From the NCBI GenBank assembly GCA_012960515.1, contig DUBD01000024.1:1-43633 (forward strand): a DNA stretch of 43,633 bases, read 5' to 3'. Position 1 is the first letter of the stretch; every line of letters begins with the position of its first letter. The notes beneath the pieces are model-generated. The model was given only the letters and a program-made list of their open reading frames with translations. It did not search any database and was not told the DNA's origin. This DNA is from Bacteroidota bacterium (GTDB lineage: Bacteria; Bacteroidota; Rhodothermia; Rhodothermales; Rubricoccaceae). Below, piece after piece: positions 19,669 to 29,112 of this stretch. Position numbers and translations under genes: made by a program.

Positions 19669-19834
19669 CTAGGCTCTGTCCGTTGATTCGGAGCGAGGCC
19701 GAACGCGAGGACCGGGGTCGGCCCGCGAGGAGCGTGAAGCAGGCGTAGCGCGAGCTACGGCGATGGCGCGCGACGCGGGGGGACGGCTCCGGGGCCGCGT
19801 GTAGGCCGATCTGGAGTCGCCGGACAGAGCCTAG
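19669..19834. mobile_element. MITE-like non-coding element, ~165 bp, perfect 14-bp terminal inverted repeats CTAGGCTCTGTCCG
   Basis: Left ctaggctctgtccg 19669-19682; right cggacagagcctag 19821-19834; no coherent ORF inside; internal hairpin gtagc-gcga-gctac. Confidence 0.72.
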
Positions 19835-21093
19835 TCCTCCATCTCCTTGAAGACGACGCAGGTGTTGTGGCCCCCGAAGCCGAACGCATTCGAGAGCGCC
19901 ACCTTCACCTCCCGCTCCTGCGGCTCGTTGAAGGTGTAGTTGAGGTCACACTCGGGGTCCGGCGTCTCGAAGTTGATCGTCGGCGGGACCTTGTTGTGCT
20001 TCACTGCGAGGACGCTCGCCACCGCCTCAATGGCACCGGCCGCGCCGAGGAGGTGCCCCGTCATGGACTTCGTGGACGAGAGGTTCATGTCGTAGGCGTG
20101 CTCGCCAAAGACCTCCTTGATGCCGCGCGTTTCCGCCGCATCGCCGAGGGGCGTGCTGGTGCCGTGCATGTTGAGGTAGTCCACGTCCTCGGGCTTCAGG
20201 CCCGAGGTCTCCAGCGCCATGCGCATGGCGCGGGCGGCGCCGCGGCCTTCGGGGTGCGGGGCGGAGACGTGGTAGGCGTCCGCGCTCATGCCGTAGCCCA
20301 CCACCTCGGCGTAGATCGTTGCGCCGCGAGCCTTCGCGTGCTCGTACTCCTCCAGCACGAGGGCGCCGGCGCCCTCCCCCATCACGAAGCCATCGCGGTC
20401 CGCATCGAACGGGCGGCTGGCGGTCTCCGGCGAGTCGTTGCGGGTGGAGAGCGCGCGCATGTTGTCGAACCCGCCGACGGTGATCTCCACGATGCCGGCC
20501 TCACTGCCGCCCGCCACCATCGTGTCCGCCAGCCCGCGCTCGATGAGCAGCGCCGCGTCCACGATGGCGTTGTTGCCCGTGGCGCACGCGCTGATGACGG
20601 CGTGGTTGGGGCCCCGGAGGTCGTGCTGGATGGAGACGTGCCCCGGCGCGATGTCGATGATCATGGCGGGCACGAGGAACGGCGAGAGCCGGCGCGGGCC
20701 GCGCTCGTGGAACGCCTTGAACTCCTCCGCCAGCGTGCCGATGCCGCCGATGCCGCTGCCGAAGACCACGCCCGTCCGCTCTCGCTCGCGGTCGCTCATG
20801 TCCCCCGTGTCGATGCCAGCGTCGCGCAGGGCCTCGCCCGCCGCCACGAGGGAGTACTGCGAGAACGCGTCCATCCGCCGGGCCTCCTTGCGGTCGAGGT
20901 AGTCCGTGGCGTCGAAGCCCTTGAGCTCGCAGGCGAACTGGCACCGGAGGCGCGAGGGGTCGAAGTAGGTGATCGGGGCGGCGCCGCTCTCGCCGCGCAT
21001 CATCGCGTCCCAGAAATCAGGGACGGAGTTGCCGATGGGGGTGAGGGCGCCGAGGCCGGTGACGACGACGCGGCGGCGGTTCTCGGTGGACAT
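19831..21093 (-). CDS. fabF: Beta-ketoacyl-ACP synthase II
   Basis: RRVVVTGLGALTPIGNSVPDFWDAMMRGESGAAPIT; VISACATGNNAI; NMHGTSTPLGDAAE; SNAFGFGGHNTCVVFK. Confidence 0.97.
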   Translation of the reverse strand: MSTENRRRVVVTGLGALTPIGNSVPDFWDAMMRGESGAAPITYFDPSRLRCQFACELKGFDATDYLDRKEARRMDAFSQYSLVAAGEALRDAGIDTGDMSDRERERTGVVFGSGIGGIGTLAEEFKAFHERGPRRLSPFLVPAMIIDIAPGHVSIQHDLRGPNHAVISACATGNNAIVDAALLIERGLADTMVAGGSEAGIVEITVGGFDNMRALSTRNDSPETASRPFDADRDGFVMGEGAGALVLEEYEHAKARGATIYAEVVGYGMSADAYHVSAPHPEGRGAARAMRMALETSGLKPEDVDYLNMHGTSTPLGDAAETRGIKEVFGEHAYDMNLSSTKSMTGHLLGAAGAIEAVASVLAVKHNKVPPTINFETPDPECDLNYTFNEPQEREVKVALSNAFGFGGHNTCVVFKEMED

Positions 21094-21220
21094 GGCGGGA
21101 GAGGGGCGGCCTCGCGAGCGGTCCTCGCGGGCGCAGGGTATGTACGGAGAGAGGAAGGGAGGCCGGAGGCGGGCGCCTCGCTCTCCCTTCCTCTCAAGGA
21201 CTGGTCTCAGGGGGCGGCGC

Positions 21221-21460
21221 TCAGCCCGCCTTCTCCTGGACGTAATCGACGGCGTCGCCGACGGTCGCGATCTTCTCGGCGTCCTCGTCGGGGATGGTGA
21301 TATCGAACTCCTTCTCGAACTCCATGATGAGCTCCACGGTGTCGAGCGAGTCGGCGCCGAGGTCGTTGGTGAAGGAGGCGTCGCGGGAGATCTCGGACTC
21401 GTCGACGCCGAGCTTCTCGACGATGATGGCGTTGACGCGGCTCTCGATGTTGTCGGCCAT
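21221..21460 (-). CDS. acpP: Acyl carrier protein
   Basis: [45 protein letters not shown]. Confidence 0.98.
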   Translation of the reverse strand: MADNIESRVNAIIVEKLGVDESEISRDASFTNDLGADSLDTVELIMEFEKEFDITIPDEDAEKIATVGDAVDYVQEKAG

Positions 21461-21551
21461 GATGAACGTGGCTGGTTGAGGGGGCCCCGGGCAGAGCCGG
21501 CGGCGAAAGAGAGCGGCAGCGGAAGGACCGCGCCGCCCGGTCAGAGGGCGC

Positions 21552-21559
21552 CCAAGCTA
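21552..21559 (-). promoter_or_regulatory. Candidate -7 element TAGCTTGG upstream of acpP
   Basis: TAnnTTTG-like, one mismatch. Confidence 0.35.
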
Positions 21560-21632
21560 CGGAGCCAGGCGCCGTAGGGGCAACGAGGCTCGCACGAGCC
21601 CCCCCGCGCGTGGTTCCGGGCTGGCGCCGCCC

Positions 21633-21696
21633 GCTGGCGGCGAGGGTCGGCAGCGCCCGCCGCAGGGGCCTCCCCCTGCTCTGGCCGCCCGCCAGC
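21633..21696. repeat. Long-spacer inverted pair GCTGGCGG...CCGCCAGC in the acpP/metK intergenic region
   Basis: GCTGGCGG 21633-21640 and CCGCCAGC 21689-21696. Confidence 0.5.
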
Positions 21697-21799
21697 GCGG
21701 CGAGAGCCGGCGACGGACGTCCCCAGGGCCGCTCTGGCGCGCGTTCCGCGAAGGCCCTGGGGATCCCCACTCTCCTGGGATCCCCGCCCGCCCGCCCGG

Positions 21800-21807
21800 T
21801 ATCTTCG
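21800..21807 (+). promoter_or_regulatory. Candidate -7 element TATCTTCG upstream of metK
   Basis: TAnnTTTG-like, 39 bp upstream of the ATG. Confidence 0.4.
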
Positions 21808-21846
21808 GCTCTTTCGAGTACACCCGCGCGACGGCCGCGCCCTTTC

Positions 21847-23016
21847 ATGCCCACGCTCTTCACCTCCGAGTCGGTCTCCGAAGGCCACCCGGACAAGGTC
21901 GCCGACCAGATCTCGGACGCCCTCCTCGACGCCTTCCTCGCCGACGACCCCTCCAGCCGCTGCGCCATCGAGACGCTCGTGACCACCGGGCTGGCGGTCG
22001 TCTCCGGCGAGGTCACCAGCGAGACCTACGTGGACGTGCAGGAGGTCGTCCGCAAGACCATCGAGAGCATCGGCTACACCGACCCCACGCTCCAGTTCGA
22101 CGCCCGCTCCTGCGGCGTGCTCACGAGCATCCACTCCCAGTCCGACGACATCGCGCAGGGCGTGGACGACGACAAGGGCCTCCACGTGGAGCAGGGCGCC
22201 GGCGACCAGGGCATGATGTTCGGCTACGCCACGCGCGAGACCGAGGAGCTCATGCCCCTCGCGCTCTCGCTCTCGCACGGCCTCGTCCGCGAGCTCGCCG
22301 CCATCCGGAAGACCACGGACCTGATGCCGTACCTCCGACCGGACGCCAAGAGCCAGGTGACCGTGGAGTACGACGACGACGACCGCACCGTCCGCCGCAT
22401 CCACACCGTCGTGCTCAGCACGCAGCACGACGAGAACGTCACGCTGGAGGAGATCAAGCGCGATGTCCGCGAGCACCTCCTCCCGCGCGTCCTCCCGCAG
22501 GACCTCGTGGACGATGACCTCATCCTCCACGTCAACCCGACGGGCCGGTTCGTGATCGGCGGGCCGCACGGCGACACCGGGCTCACGGGCCGCAAGATCA
22601 TCGTGGACACGTACGGCGGGAAGGGCGCCCACGGCGGCGGCGCGTTCTCCGGCAAGGACCCGAGCAAGGTGGACCGGAGCGCGGCCTACGCCACGCGGCA
22701 CGTCGCCAAAAACCTCGTCGCCGCGGGGCTGGCGGAGGAGGCGCTCGTGCAGGTGGCCTACGCCATCGGCGTGCCGGAGCCGGTCAGCATCCGCGTGGAG
22801 ACGTACGGCACGGGGCAGATCCCGGACGCCCGCCTCGCCGAGGCCGTCCGCCAGTCGGTCGATCTCCGGCCGAGCGCGCTCATCGGGCGGCTGGACCTGC
22901 TGCGGCCCATCTACCGGCCCACGGCCGCCTACGGGCACTTCGGGCGGGACGGCTTCACATGGGAGGCGCTGGACCTCGTGGACGCGCTGAAGAGCGCGGC
23001 GGGCCAACTCGCGTAG
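21847..23016 (+). CDS. metK: S-adenosylmethionine synthase
   Basis: [66 protein letters not shown]. Confidence 0.98.
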   Translation: MPTLFTSESVSEGHPDKVADQISDALLDAFLADDPSSRCAIETLVTTGLAVVSGEVTSETYVDVQEVVRKTIESIGYTDPTLQFDARSCGVLTSIHSQSDDIAQGVDDDKGLHVEQGAGDQGMMFGYATRETEELMPLALSLSHGLVRELAAIRKTTDLMPYLRPDAKSQVTVEYDDDDRTVRRIHTVVLSTQHDENVTLEEIKRDVREHLLPRVLPQDLVDDDLILHVNPTGRFVIGGPHGDTGLTGRKIIVDTYGGKGAHGGGAFSGKDPSKVDRSAAYATRHVAKNLVAAGLAEEALVQVAYAIGVPEPVSIRVETYGTGQIPDARLAEAVRQSVDLRPSALIGRLDLLRPIYRPTAAYGHFGRDGFTWEALDLVDALKSAAGQLA

Positions 23017-23027
23017 CGCCCCGCCGG

Positions 23028-23076
23028 GCTGGCGGCCGCTCTCGCCGGGCGCTTCGCGCCGAGAGGAACCGCCAGC
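23028..23076. repeat. Inverted-pair hairpin GCTGGCGG...CCGCCAGC with inner CTCTCG...CGAGAG stem, between convergent metK and secreted gene
   Basis: Arms 23028-23035 and 23069-23076. Confidence 0.8.
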
Positions 23077-23088
23077 CCGGGTGAACCG

Positions 23089-24781
23089 CTACCGGCTCAC
23101 CTGATAGGTGATTTCGTAGACCCCGTCGTCTCCCCGGAGTGTGTCGGTGTAGGTGCCGTGGATCTTCTGGATGGGGACCGTGATGGTGCCGATGAGGTCG
23201 CGGTCGTCCGTCGTGTCGTACTCCAGCAGCGTGAGGGTCACAGCCGACGTGGAGGTGGCCGACGCGCCGACGCTCCACGACTCTCCGTCGTTGATGTCGT
23301 GGTAGGACTCGTTGCCCGCGGGGTACCGCGTTCCATCGACCGTGAGGTAGACCTCGTCCTCCCCCCATTCAGTGGTTTCGACGCACTTGACCGACGTGAC
23401 CCGGACCCGGATCGTGGGAACCGCGGGAGCGGGCGCACGGACGGTCTCCATCGGCTGACCTGAGGTCCACACCCCGAAATCGCTGTCTCCGATCAGCTTG
23501 AAATCCCGCGGGGCCGCGAGAATCTGGATTCCGCCATTCGCGAGAACGTGAGCGGTGCCTCCCCAGCGGAAGCTGCCCGCTCCGTCCGTAAGACGCCGAT
23601 GCTCTGGGGTGGCGGCGCTCGCCGTGAACTCCCTCCACGCGTTCGTGCCGGACGCGGCATCGGTCGGGTTCAGCTTCCACACCGAGAACGAGTTCTCTGC
23701 GTCGGAGTCGCTGCCGTCCTGGCCCAGGCTGAGAACATAGAAGAGGCCCGCGGTCTCGTCGTAGAGGAGCGAGATCCCCGCTTCTCCGTACGGGACAGTG
23801 CCAGAGCCGCTGGAGGCCGAGACGAGGCTCCACGTCGAGGATTCCAGCGCGGAGCCAGAGCTCACGAACAGTTTGTTTCGTGCTGTTGTTGACGACCAGC
23901 AGGTAGTGCCGCCGGTGCACCGGGTGATAGGCGAAGCCCACATTCTCGACCCTGGAGCCGTTGCCAAACGGATCGTTCAGGGTCAGGTTGGTGAGTTCAG
24001 AGACATCCGCGCCGTCCGAAATCGAGAAGACCCGGACCGCCTTGTTCAGTCCCGTAGCGACGGCGAGGTAGCTGCCGTTGCCCTGCGCCGCCGCCATGTA
24101 GCCGTCGTCTCCGCTGAACCTGATGGTGTGGCTCTTGACGCGCTCTCGAATCGAGGGGTCGATGATGATGAGGTCGCCATCCCGGTTGCCGCCGTTGTCG
24201 TGGGAGAGGACCCAGTAGGTGCCAACCGCCGCCATGCCCTGGATGTGGGTTCCGAGATGCGACGAGATGCCCCCGCTGATGCCGTACTCGGTGGGAACGT
24301 GGAACATGCCTAGGCGAGACTCGACAGCCGTCGTCGACTTCGAGAACGCCATCTGGGTCTGCACCGGCTGCTGGCTCCACATCGCGCTATTCCAGCCGCT
24401 TTGGATCTCGCCCAGTTCGAGCGGTCCGTTCTCGTTGTGCAGGTAGGTGCCCAGCCATCGGTTTTTGATGCGCACACGGTCCCTGCTGATAGGCTCCAGC
24501 TCCCACATCGCGCTCCACCACCCGGGCTCTATCGGCCCCACGCTGAGCCCGATCTCGTTGTGCAGGTAGAGCCCCGTGGCGAGGTTGCGGAGGCGGACGT
24601 ACGTCCCGTCGACAGGCTCGATCACCCACGCCGTGCTCGCGGAGGGGTCCGAGACGAGCGCGCCGTCCTCGACCGCCAGCCGCTCGGCGGGCTTCCAGCG
24701 GTTCTCGAAGGTGGAGACCTCCTGACTTAGCACGGGGGCCGTTGTGGCGATGAGAAAGGCGAACAGCAGGAGGGGACGCAT
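23089..24781 (-). pseudogene. Secreted protein with beta-trefoil (ricin/fascin-like) repeats, interrupted by a frameshift near 23,880
   Basis: N-terminal frame MRPLLLFAFLIATTAPVLSQEVSTFENRW...LVVNNSTK continues in the +1-shifted frame NKLFVSSGSALESSTWSLV...YQVSR. Confidence 0.75.
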
Positions 24782-24812
24782 GGGATCGGTCGGAGAGTGC
24801 CACGGGTGGGAA

Positions 24813-24860
24813 GGCGAGCCACCTTCCCTATAGCCAAACGCCCCGCGTTCCTTATCACGG
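24813..24860 (-). promoter_or_regulatory. Shared promoter-like block, copy A
   Basis: CGTGATAAGGAACGCGGGGCGTTTGGCTATAGGGAAGGTGGCTCGC ~30 bp upstream of the ATG. Confidence 0.55.
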
Positions 24861-24863
24861 CCA

Positions 24864-24911
24864 GCTGGCGGTGCTTCCGGGTGGCCGCTCTGGGCGAGAG
24901 GCGCCGCCAGC
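24864..24911. repeat. Inverted-pair hairpin GCTGGCGG...CCGCCAGC downstream of the PAN/PI-PLC gene
   Basis: Arms 24864-24871 and 24904-24911, inner CTCT...AGAG. Confidence 0.75.
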
Positions 24912-24921
24912 CCGTCCGCGG

Positions 24922-26658
24922 CTAGTCGCACGTCCCGCGCTGCGCGCCGTACAGGTTGCCGCTGCAGCTGTCGTTTGCGCACATGGAGTCCAGCCAGCAG
25001 GCCGTCCCATCCGGCATTCCCGTGCAGTAGTCGTAGCCCGCGTGGTTCACCGTGCTTCCGCTGGGGCAGCACAGCAAGGGGGCATTGTTGGCGTGGGACC
25101 GCCCGCAGGCACCGTTGGCGCAGTCGCTATCCGACTCGCATGACGCGTTGACCGCAGCTTTGGCGTCCTGCACGTAGCTGGTGTAGCTCTCGACGTAGGG
25201 AGCCTGAGACACCGAACTCCGGTCGGCCCGGTTGAACTCGTCCACGATCTGCTGGGCGCTTCCGACCTCTACGAAGTCCACGGCGAGATAATTCGGGATC
25301 GTCCCGCCCGAGGCGGGGCTGCAATAGTCCGTCCAGCGCTCCTTCAGCTTGGATTCTCGGTTGTCGATGGCCGCTGTGATGGTCGTCGGCGCGTTCCGGA
25401 AATGGTTCATCACGAACAGCCCGAAGGAATCGAGAGGCCGGTCGTCCCACCTCGTTCTGCACTCCATGTTGGTGCCTTCATCCCCGAGGCTCCAGTAGTT
25501 CTCTCGGGTGTACGCCTTGTTGAACACCATCCAGTCGTTGGGCCGGTAGTTCATGTCGGAGAAGATGACGACTCTCTTGTTGTTGTCGTTCATCCACTCC
25601 AGCGGCGGCCAGCCTCGGCTGGGCACGTTCCACGCGGTCCCTCCGGGGTTGTAGATGTACGGCAGGAGCTGTGTGCTGCGTCGCATCTCGTCGAACACGC
25701 CGTCTGTTCGTGCCCCGCTTTCGAGGAAGAGGGTGACGATGTTCTCCTCCCCTGGGTTGGCTCGTACCCAGGCGCCGATCTCGTTGAGCACCTCGTGCAG
25801 GCGCCGCCGCGGAAGGGCGTAGTTCATCCCGGGCAGCCCGGTGCAGCTCCCGTGACAGAGATAGACCCCGGGGTCGTAGCAGTCGGAGCCGAAGCTGGCC
25901 ACACAGGTGACTCCGTGACTCCCGTCGAAGTCGTGGACATCGAGCATGAGGCCGCGGACTCCGTCATTCAACTGCGTCGTGATTCCGTAGGACTGGGCGG
26001 CCATCGTCCAGCCTTCGGAGAGGTTGGCGTAGGCGTTGTGACTCGTGAGCCACGTGTACTGGTCGAACCGCTTGCTCCCCGTAGAAGCCGCCGGTATCAC
26101 GCGCTCGTAGTGGTCGTAGGGGTCGCCGGCGTAGTCCGTTTTTAGTCCCCCCGCGGCGTCGGCGGTCATGTCGCTGAGGTCGCACTTGTTCTCGTTCTTG
26201 TAGTAATCGAACGAGCGGCAGGTAAACCCGGTCTCGTCCTCACACGCGGCCTGGCACTGCTCCACGGTGACGCTCTCCAACTGGACGTTGTTGTTGCCGG
26301 GGAGAGCCGCGTTGGGCGTGTGCCGGAAGAAGACCCGTTCGTAGTGGTCGTAGGGGTCGCCGGCGTAGTCCGTTTTCAGCCCGCCTGCGGCGTCGGCGGT
26401 CGTGTCGCTGAGATCGCAGGTGTTCTCGTTCTTGCGGTAGTCGAAGGACCGGCAAACGAACTCGGTCTCGGCCGTGCACGCGGCCTGACACTGCTGGACG
26501 GAGACGCCGGAGAGCGTCTTCGTGTTGTGGCCTGAGAGGGCTGCGTTGGCCGTACGGTCGTAGTCCTGCGCCTGGACCGGAAGGGCGAGGAGGAGGCTGG
26601 CGCAGACGGCGAGCAGGAGGCCCGGGCGACTCCTGGAGGGGAGATAGAAGGGGAGCAT
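24922..26658 (-). CDS. Secreted PAN/apple x2 - PI-PLC X-domain-like - Cys-rich protein
   Basis: Two PAN-like repeats (VEQCQAACEDETGFTCRSFDYYKNENKCDLSD); YTWLTSHNAYANLSEGW, VRGLMLDVHDFDG, LCHGSC PI-PLC-like motifs; Cys-rich C-terminus. Confidence 0.85.
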   Translation of the reverse strand: MLPFYLPSRSRPGLLLAVCASLLLALPVQAQDYDRTANAALSGHNTKTLSGVSVQQCQAACTAETEFVCRSFDYRKNENTCDLSDTTADAAGGLKTDYAGDPYDHYERVFFRHTPNAALPGNNNVQLESVTVEQCQAACEDETGFTCRSFDYYKNENKCDLSDMTADAAGGLKTDYAGDPYDHYERVIPAASTGSKRFDQYTWLTSHNAYANLSEGWTMAAQSYGITTQLNDGVRGLMLDVHDFDGSHGVTCVASFGSDCYDPGVYLCHGSCTGLPGMNYALPRRRLHEVLNEIGAWVRANPGEENIVTLFLESGARTDGVFDEMRRSTQLLPYIYNPGGTAWNVPSRGWPPLEWMNDNNKRVVIFSDMNYRPNDWMVFNKAYTRENYWSLGDEGTNMECRTRWDDRPLDSFGLFVMNHFRNAPTTITAAIDNRESKLKERWTDYCSPASGGTIPNYLAVDFVEVGSAQQIVDEFNRADRSSVSQAPYVESYTSYVQDAKAAVNASCESDSDCANGACGRSHANNAPLLCCPSGSTVNHAGYDYCTGMPDGTACWLDSMCANDSCSGNLYGAQRGTCD

Positions 26659-26686
26659 GAGAACGCGGGATCAGGAGGAGCAGGGG

Positions 26687-26732
26687 CGCTCCACTTCCCC
26701 CTATAGCCGAACGCGCCGCGTTCCTTATCACG
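26687..26732 (-). promoter_or_regulatory. Shared promoter-like block, copy B
   Basis: CGTGATAAGGAACGCGGCGCGTTCGGCTATAGGGGGAAGTGGAGCGC upstream of the PAN/PI-PLC gene. Confidence 0.55.
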
Positions 26733-26736
26733 CCGC

Positions 26737-26771
26737 GCTGGCGACGGCTCTCGGCGAGAGGTGCCGCCAGT
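26737..26771. repeat. Inverted-pair hairpin GCTGGCGA...CCGCCAGT with inner CTCTCGGCGAGAG
   Basis: Arms 26737-26744 and 26764-26771. Confidence 0.7.
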
Positions 26772-26860
26772 CCGGCGAGCGCTCCGGTACAGAGCCGGCC
26801 CCGCACCCACCACGATGCGAGGCCGACTCCGAGGAGGCCGGAGCCTCTGGCGAACCCTCC

Positions 26861-28423
26861 TTACCGGACAACGGTCACGCGCTCGGTCAGCCGGACGGTC
26901 TCGCCGAGGGCGCGGACGACGTACACCCCGGCGGGCAGCGCGCCCAGCCGGAGTTCCACCGGCGCGCCCGCGCTCACGAGCCCCTCGTGGAGCACGGCCA
27001 CCTCGCGGCCGGTCGCGTCGAAGACGGACACCGTTACCTCCTCGGTCTCCTCGACGGCGAGGCGGATGCGGGCGTCGCCGCGCGTGGGGTTGGGCGAAGC
27101 TGTGAGCGAGAGCGCCGCCCGTGCGTCGTCCTCGCTCGAGGTCGGGGACGCAAAGGTCGATTCGAACGAGATCATCCCTGTGGCCGGGCCGTTGCCGTTG
27201 TCGTAGCCCGCCACGCGGAGGTAGTAGCTGGTGTTCGGCTGCACGCGGAGATCGCGGATGAGCGAGGTCGTGCCGTCCCCTCCATCGTCATCGCACGCGA
27301 TCTCCGTGAGCCCGCCAGCCGCGGGCGCTTCGTAGAGCGAGACGACGGTGTCGAAGTCCGAGTTGGAGAAGTCCATCGTGAGCAAGAACTCGTCTGCCAC
27401 ACTGAACACCCACCAGACAGAGGCCCCCTGGTTGGCCTGGCACGAGGGCGTCGGCTCATCGGTCTCCAGCGTCGCGCCGACGTTGGTGCCGGTCGTAGTC
27501 GGCTCCTCAGGGAACGAGGGGGAGCCAATGCTGTCGTTGGGCGGGCCGTTGGTGGAGGGCGTGAACGAGAGGTCGTAGGAGATGGCGCCCGCTTCTGTGC
27601 CGAAGGAGCCGTCATAGCCCGCCACGCGGATGGCGTATGTCACGCCCCCCTGGACGGGCACGTCGGTCAGCACGGGCTTGCCGTCCTTGTCATCGCCGCA
27701 GGCGATCTCGTCGGTCTGGGTCGGAAGGTTGGGGAACGTGTTCAGGTAGACTGTGGCGATGGCGTCGAAGCCGGTGGCGGTGAAGTCCAAGCTGATGGTG
27801 CCGTCCGAGGGCGGAGTGTAGGCCCACCACACGGAAGCACCCTGATCGCTCTGGCACGTCGGCGCGGCCTCGCCGGTCTCCAGCGTTGCGTTGGAATTTG
27901 TGCCGGTGATGGTGCCGACCTCTACCCCCTGACCATTTTCGAAGTCATCGTTGAAGGGGGGAGGGCCGGGCGTGAAGGAGTAGTCGAACGAGATGTCGCC
28001 CGTATTGCCAGCGAAGCCGGACACCCGGACCACGTAGTGTCTCCCCCCTACGACCGGGACGTCCTCCAGAAGGGACCGAGTGCCGAAGCCGCCGTCGTCG
28101 TCGCACGCGATCTCGTCGTCGGCCGATGGGAGAACGGGGAACGTGTCGTCGTAGAGCGTGACGACAGTGTCGAAGCCGGACGCGGAGAGGTCGATCGTGA
28201 CCGTCCCATCGCTGGGGACATTGAAGGCCCACCAGACGGAGGCATCTTCATTGGTCTGGCACGACGGGACAGCCTCGCCGGGCTCCAGCGTCGCGCCGAT
28301 GTTGGTCCCGGTGACGGTGCCAACGTCTATCGCAGGTGCGTTCGCGAAGTCGTCGTTGGTGGGCTGCGCAGCAGCGCTGGAGGCTGCGAGGAGGACGAAA
28401 AGGGAGAGTAGCAGGTGTCGCAT
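26861..28423 (-). CDS. Secreted protein with three PPC-like repeats and T9SS type A sorting domain
   Basis: Signal peptide; repeats with ASVWWxF...DFDTVVSLYE...EIACDDDGG; C-terminal LTASPNPTRGDARIRLAVEE...GVYVVRALGETVRLTERVTVVR. Confidence 0.9.
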   Translation of the reverse strand: MRHLLLSLFVLLAASSAAAQPTNDDFANAPAIDVGTVTGTNIGATLEPGEAVPSCQTNEDASVWWAFNVPSDGTVTIDLSASGFDTVVTLYDDTFPVLPSADDEIACDDDGGFGTRSLLEDVPVVGGRHYVVRVSGFAGNTGDISFDYSFTPGPPPFNDDFENGQGVEVGTITGTNSNATLETGEAAPTCQSDQGASVWWAYTPPSDGTISLDFTATGFDAIATVYLNTFPNLPTQTDEIACGDDKDGKPVLTDVPVQGGVTYAIRVAGYDGSFGTEAGAISYDLSFTPSTNGPPNDSIGSPSFPEEPTTTGTNVGATLETDEPTPSCQANQGASVWWVFSVADEFLLTMDFSNSDFDTVVSLYEAPAAGGLTEIACDDDGGDGTTSLIRDLRVQPNTSYYLRVAGYDNGNGPATGMISFESTFASPTSSEDDARAALSLTASPNPTRGDARIRLAVEETEEVTVSVFDATGREVAVLHEGLVSAGAPVELRLGALPAGVYVVRALGETVRLTERVTVVR

Positions 28424-28443
28424 GGAGGAGGGGGAGTAGGAGG

Positions 28444-28492
28444 GTGAGCCACTTCCCCCTTGTAGCCAAACGCCCGCCTCGCTTTATCATGC
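28444..28492 (-). promoter_or_regulatory. Shared promoter-like block, copy C, overlapping the ECF start codon region
   Basis: CATGATAAAGCGAGGCGGGCGTTTGGCTACAAGGGGGAAGTGGCTCAC. Confidence 0.5.
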
Positions 28493-29112
28493 CAGACGCA
28501 GAATTAACCACAGCCTCCGGCCATCCTGTGGTCCACCCCGCGCCTGCCTCGCCGTCAGACGGTTCGCCTGGCCTCGTCACCCGCCTCCTCCACGACGCCG
28601 AGTCCGGGCGCGAGGGCGCACTGGACGAGGTGTTCCCCGTCGTCTACGACGAACTCCAGCGGCTGGCGCGGATGGTGCGGCGAGACCGCTCGGGACAAGT
28701 CTGCACGACCGCTCTCGTTCACGAGGCGTACCTCCGGCTCGCCCAGTCCGAACACCTCTCGTGGAGCGGGCGCCGCCACTTCTTCCGGCTGGCGGCTCGC
28801 GCCATGCGGCAGGTGCTCGTGCGCGACGCCGAGCGCCGCCAGTCGCTCAAGCGCGGGGGCGGCGTGGCGCCGATGACGCTCAACGAGGAGATCCAAGCGA
28901 GCCCCACGTCGGATGCCCAACTCCTCGACCTCCACGACGCCCTGGACCGCCTCTGCGCCCTGGACGAGCGCCAAGCGTCCGTGGTCGAGGTCCGCTTTTT
29001 CGCGGGCCTCTCCATCGAGGAGACCGCTGACGTGCTGGGCGTCTCCGCGCCGACCGTTAGCCGGGACTGGAAGCTGGCGCGCATCTGGCTCGCGCGCGAA
29101 CTGGCCTCGTGA
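28489..29112 (+). CDS. ECF-family RNA polymerase sigma factor (TIGR02999/Sig-70_X6-like)
   Basis: LDEVFPVVYDELQRLARMVRRDRSGQVCTTALVHEAYLRL; LDERQASVVEVRFFAGLSIEETADVLGVSAPTVSRDWKLARIWL. Confidence 0.92.
   Translation: MPDAELTTASGHPVVHPAPASPSDGSPGLVTRLLHDAESGREGALDEVFPVVYDELQRLARMVRRDRSGQVCTTALVHEAYLRLAQSEHLSWSGRRHFFRLAARAMRQVLVRDAERRQSLKRGGGVAPMTLNEEIQASPTSDAQLLDLHDALDRLCALDERQASVVEVRFFAGLSIEETADVLGVSAPTVSRDWKLARIWLARELAS

Noticed and set aside
21700-21846. SAM riboswitch upstream of metK
   Set aside because: Only short GGGATCCC dyads were seen; no recognisable SAM-I/II/SAH core could be assembled by eye.
21541-23007. 488-aa minus-strand ORF
   Set aside because: Antisense to metK.
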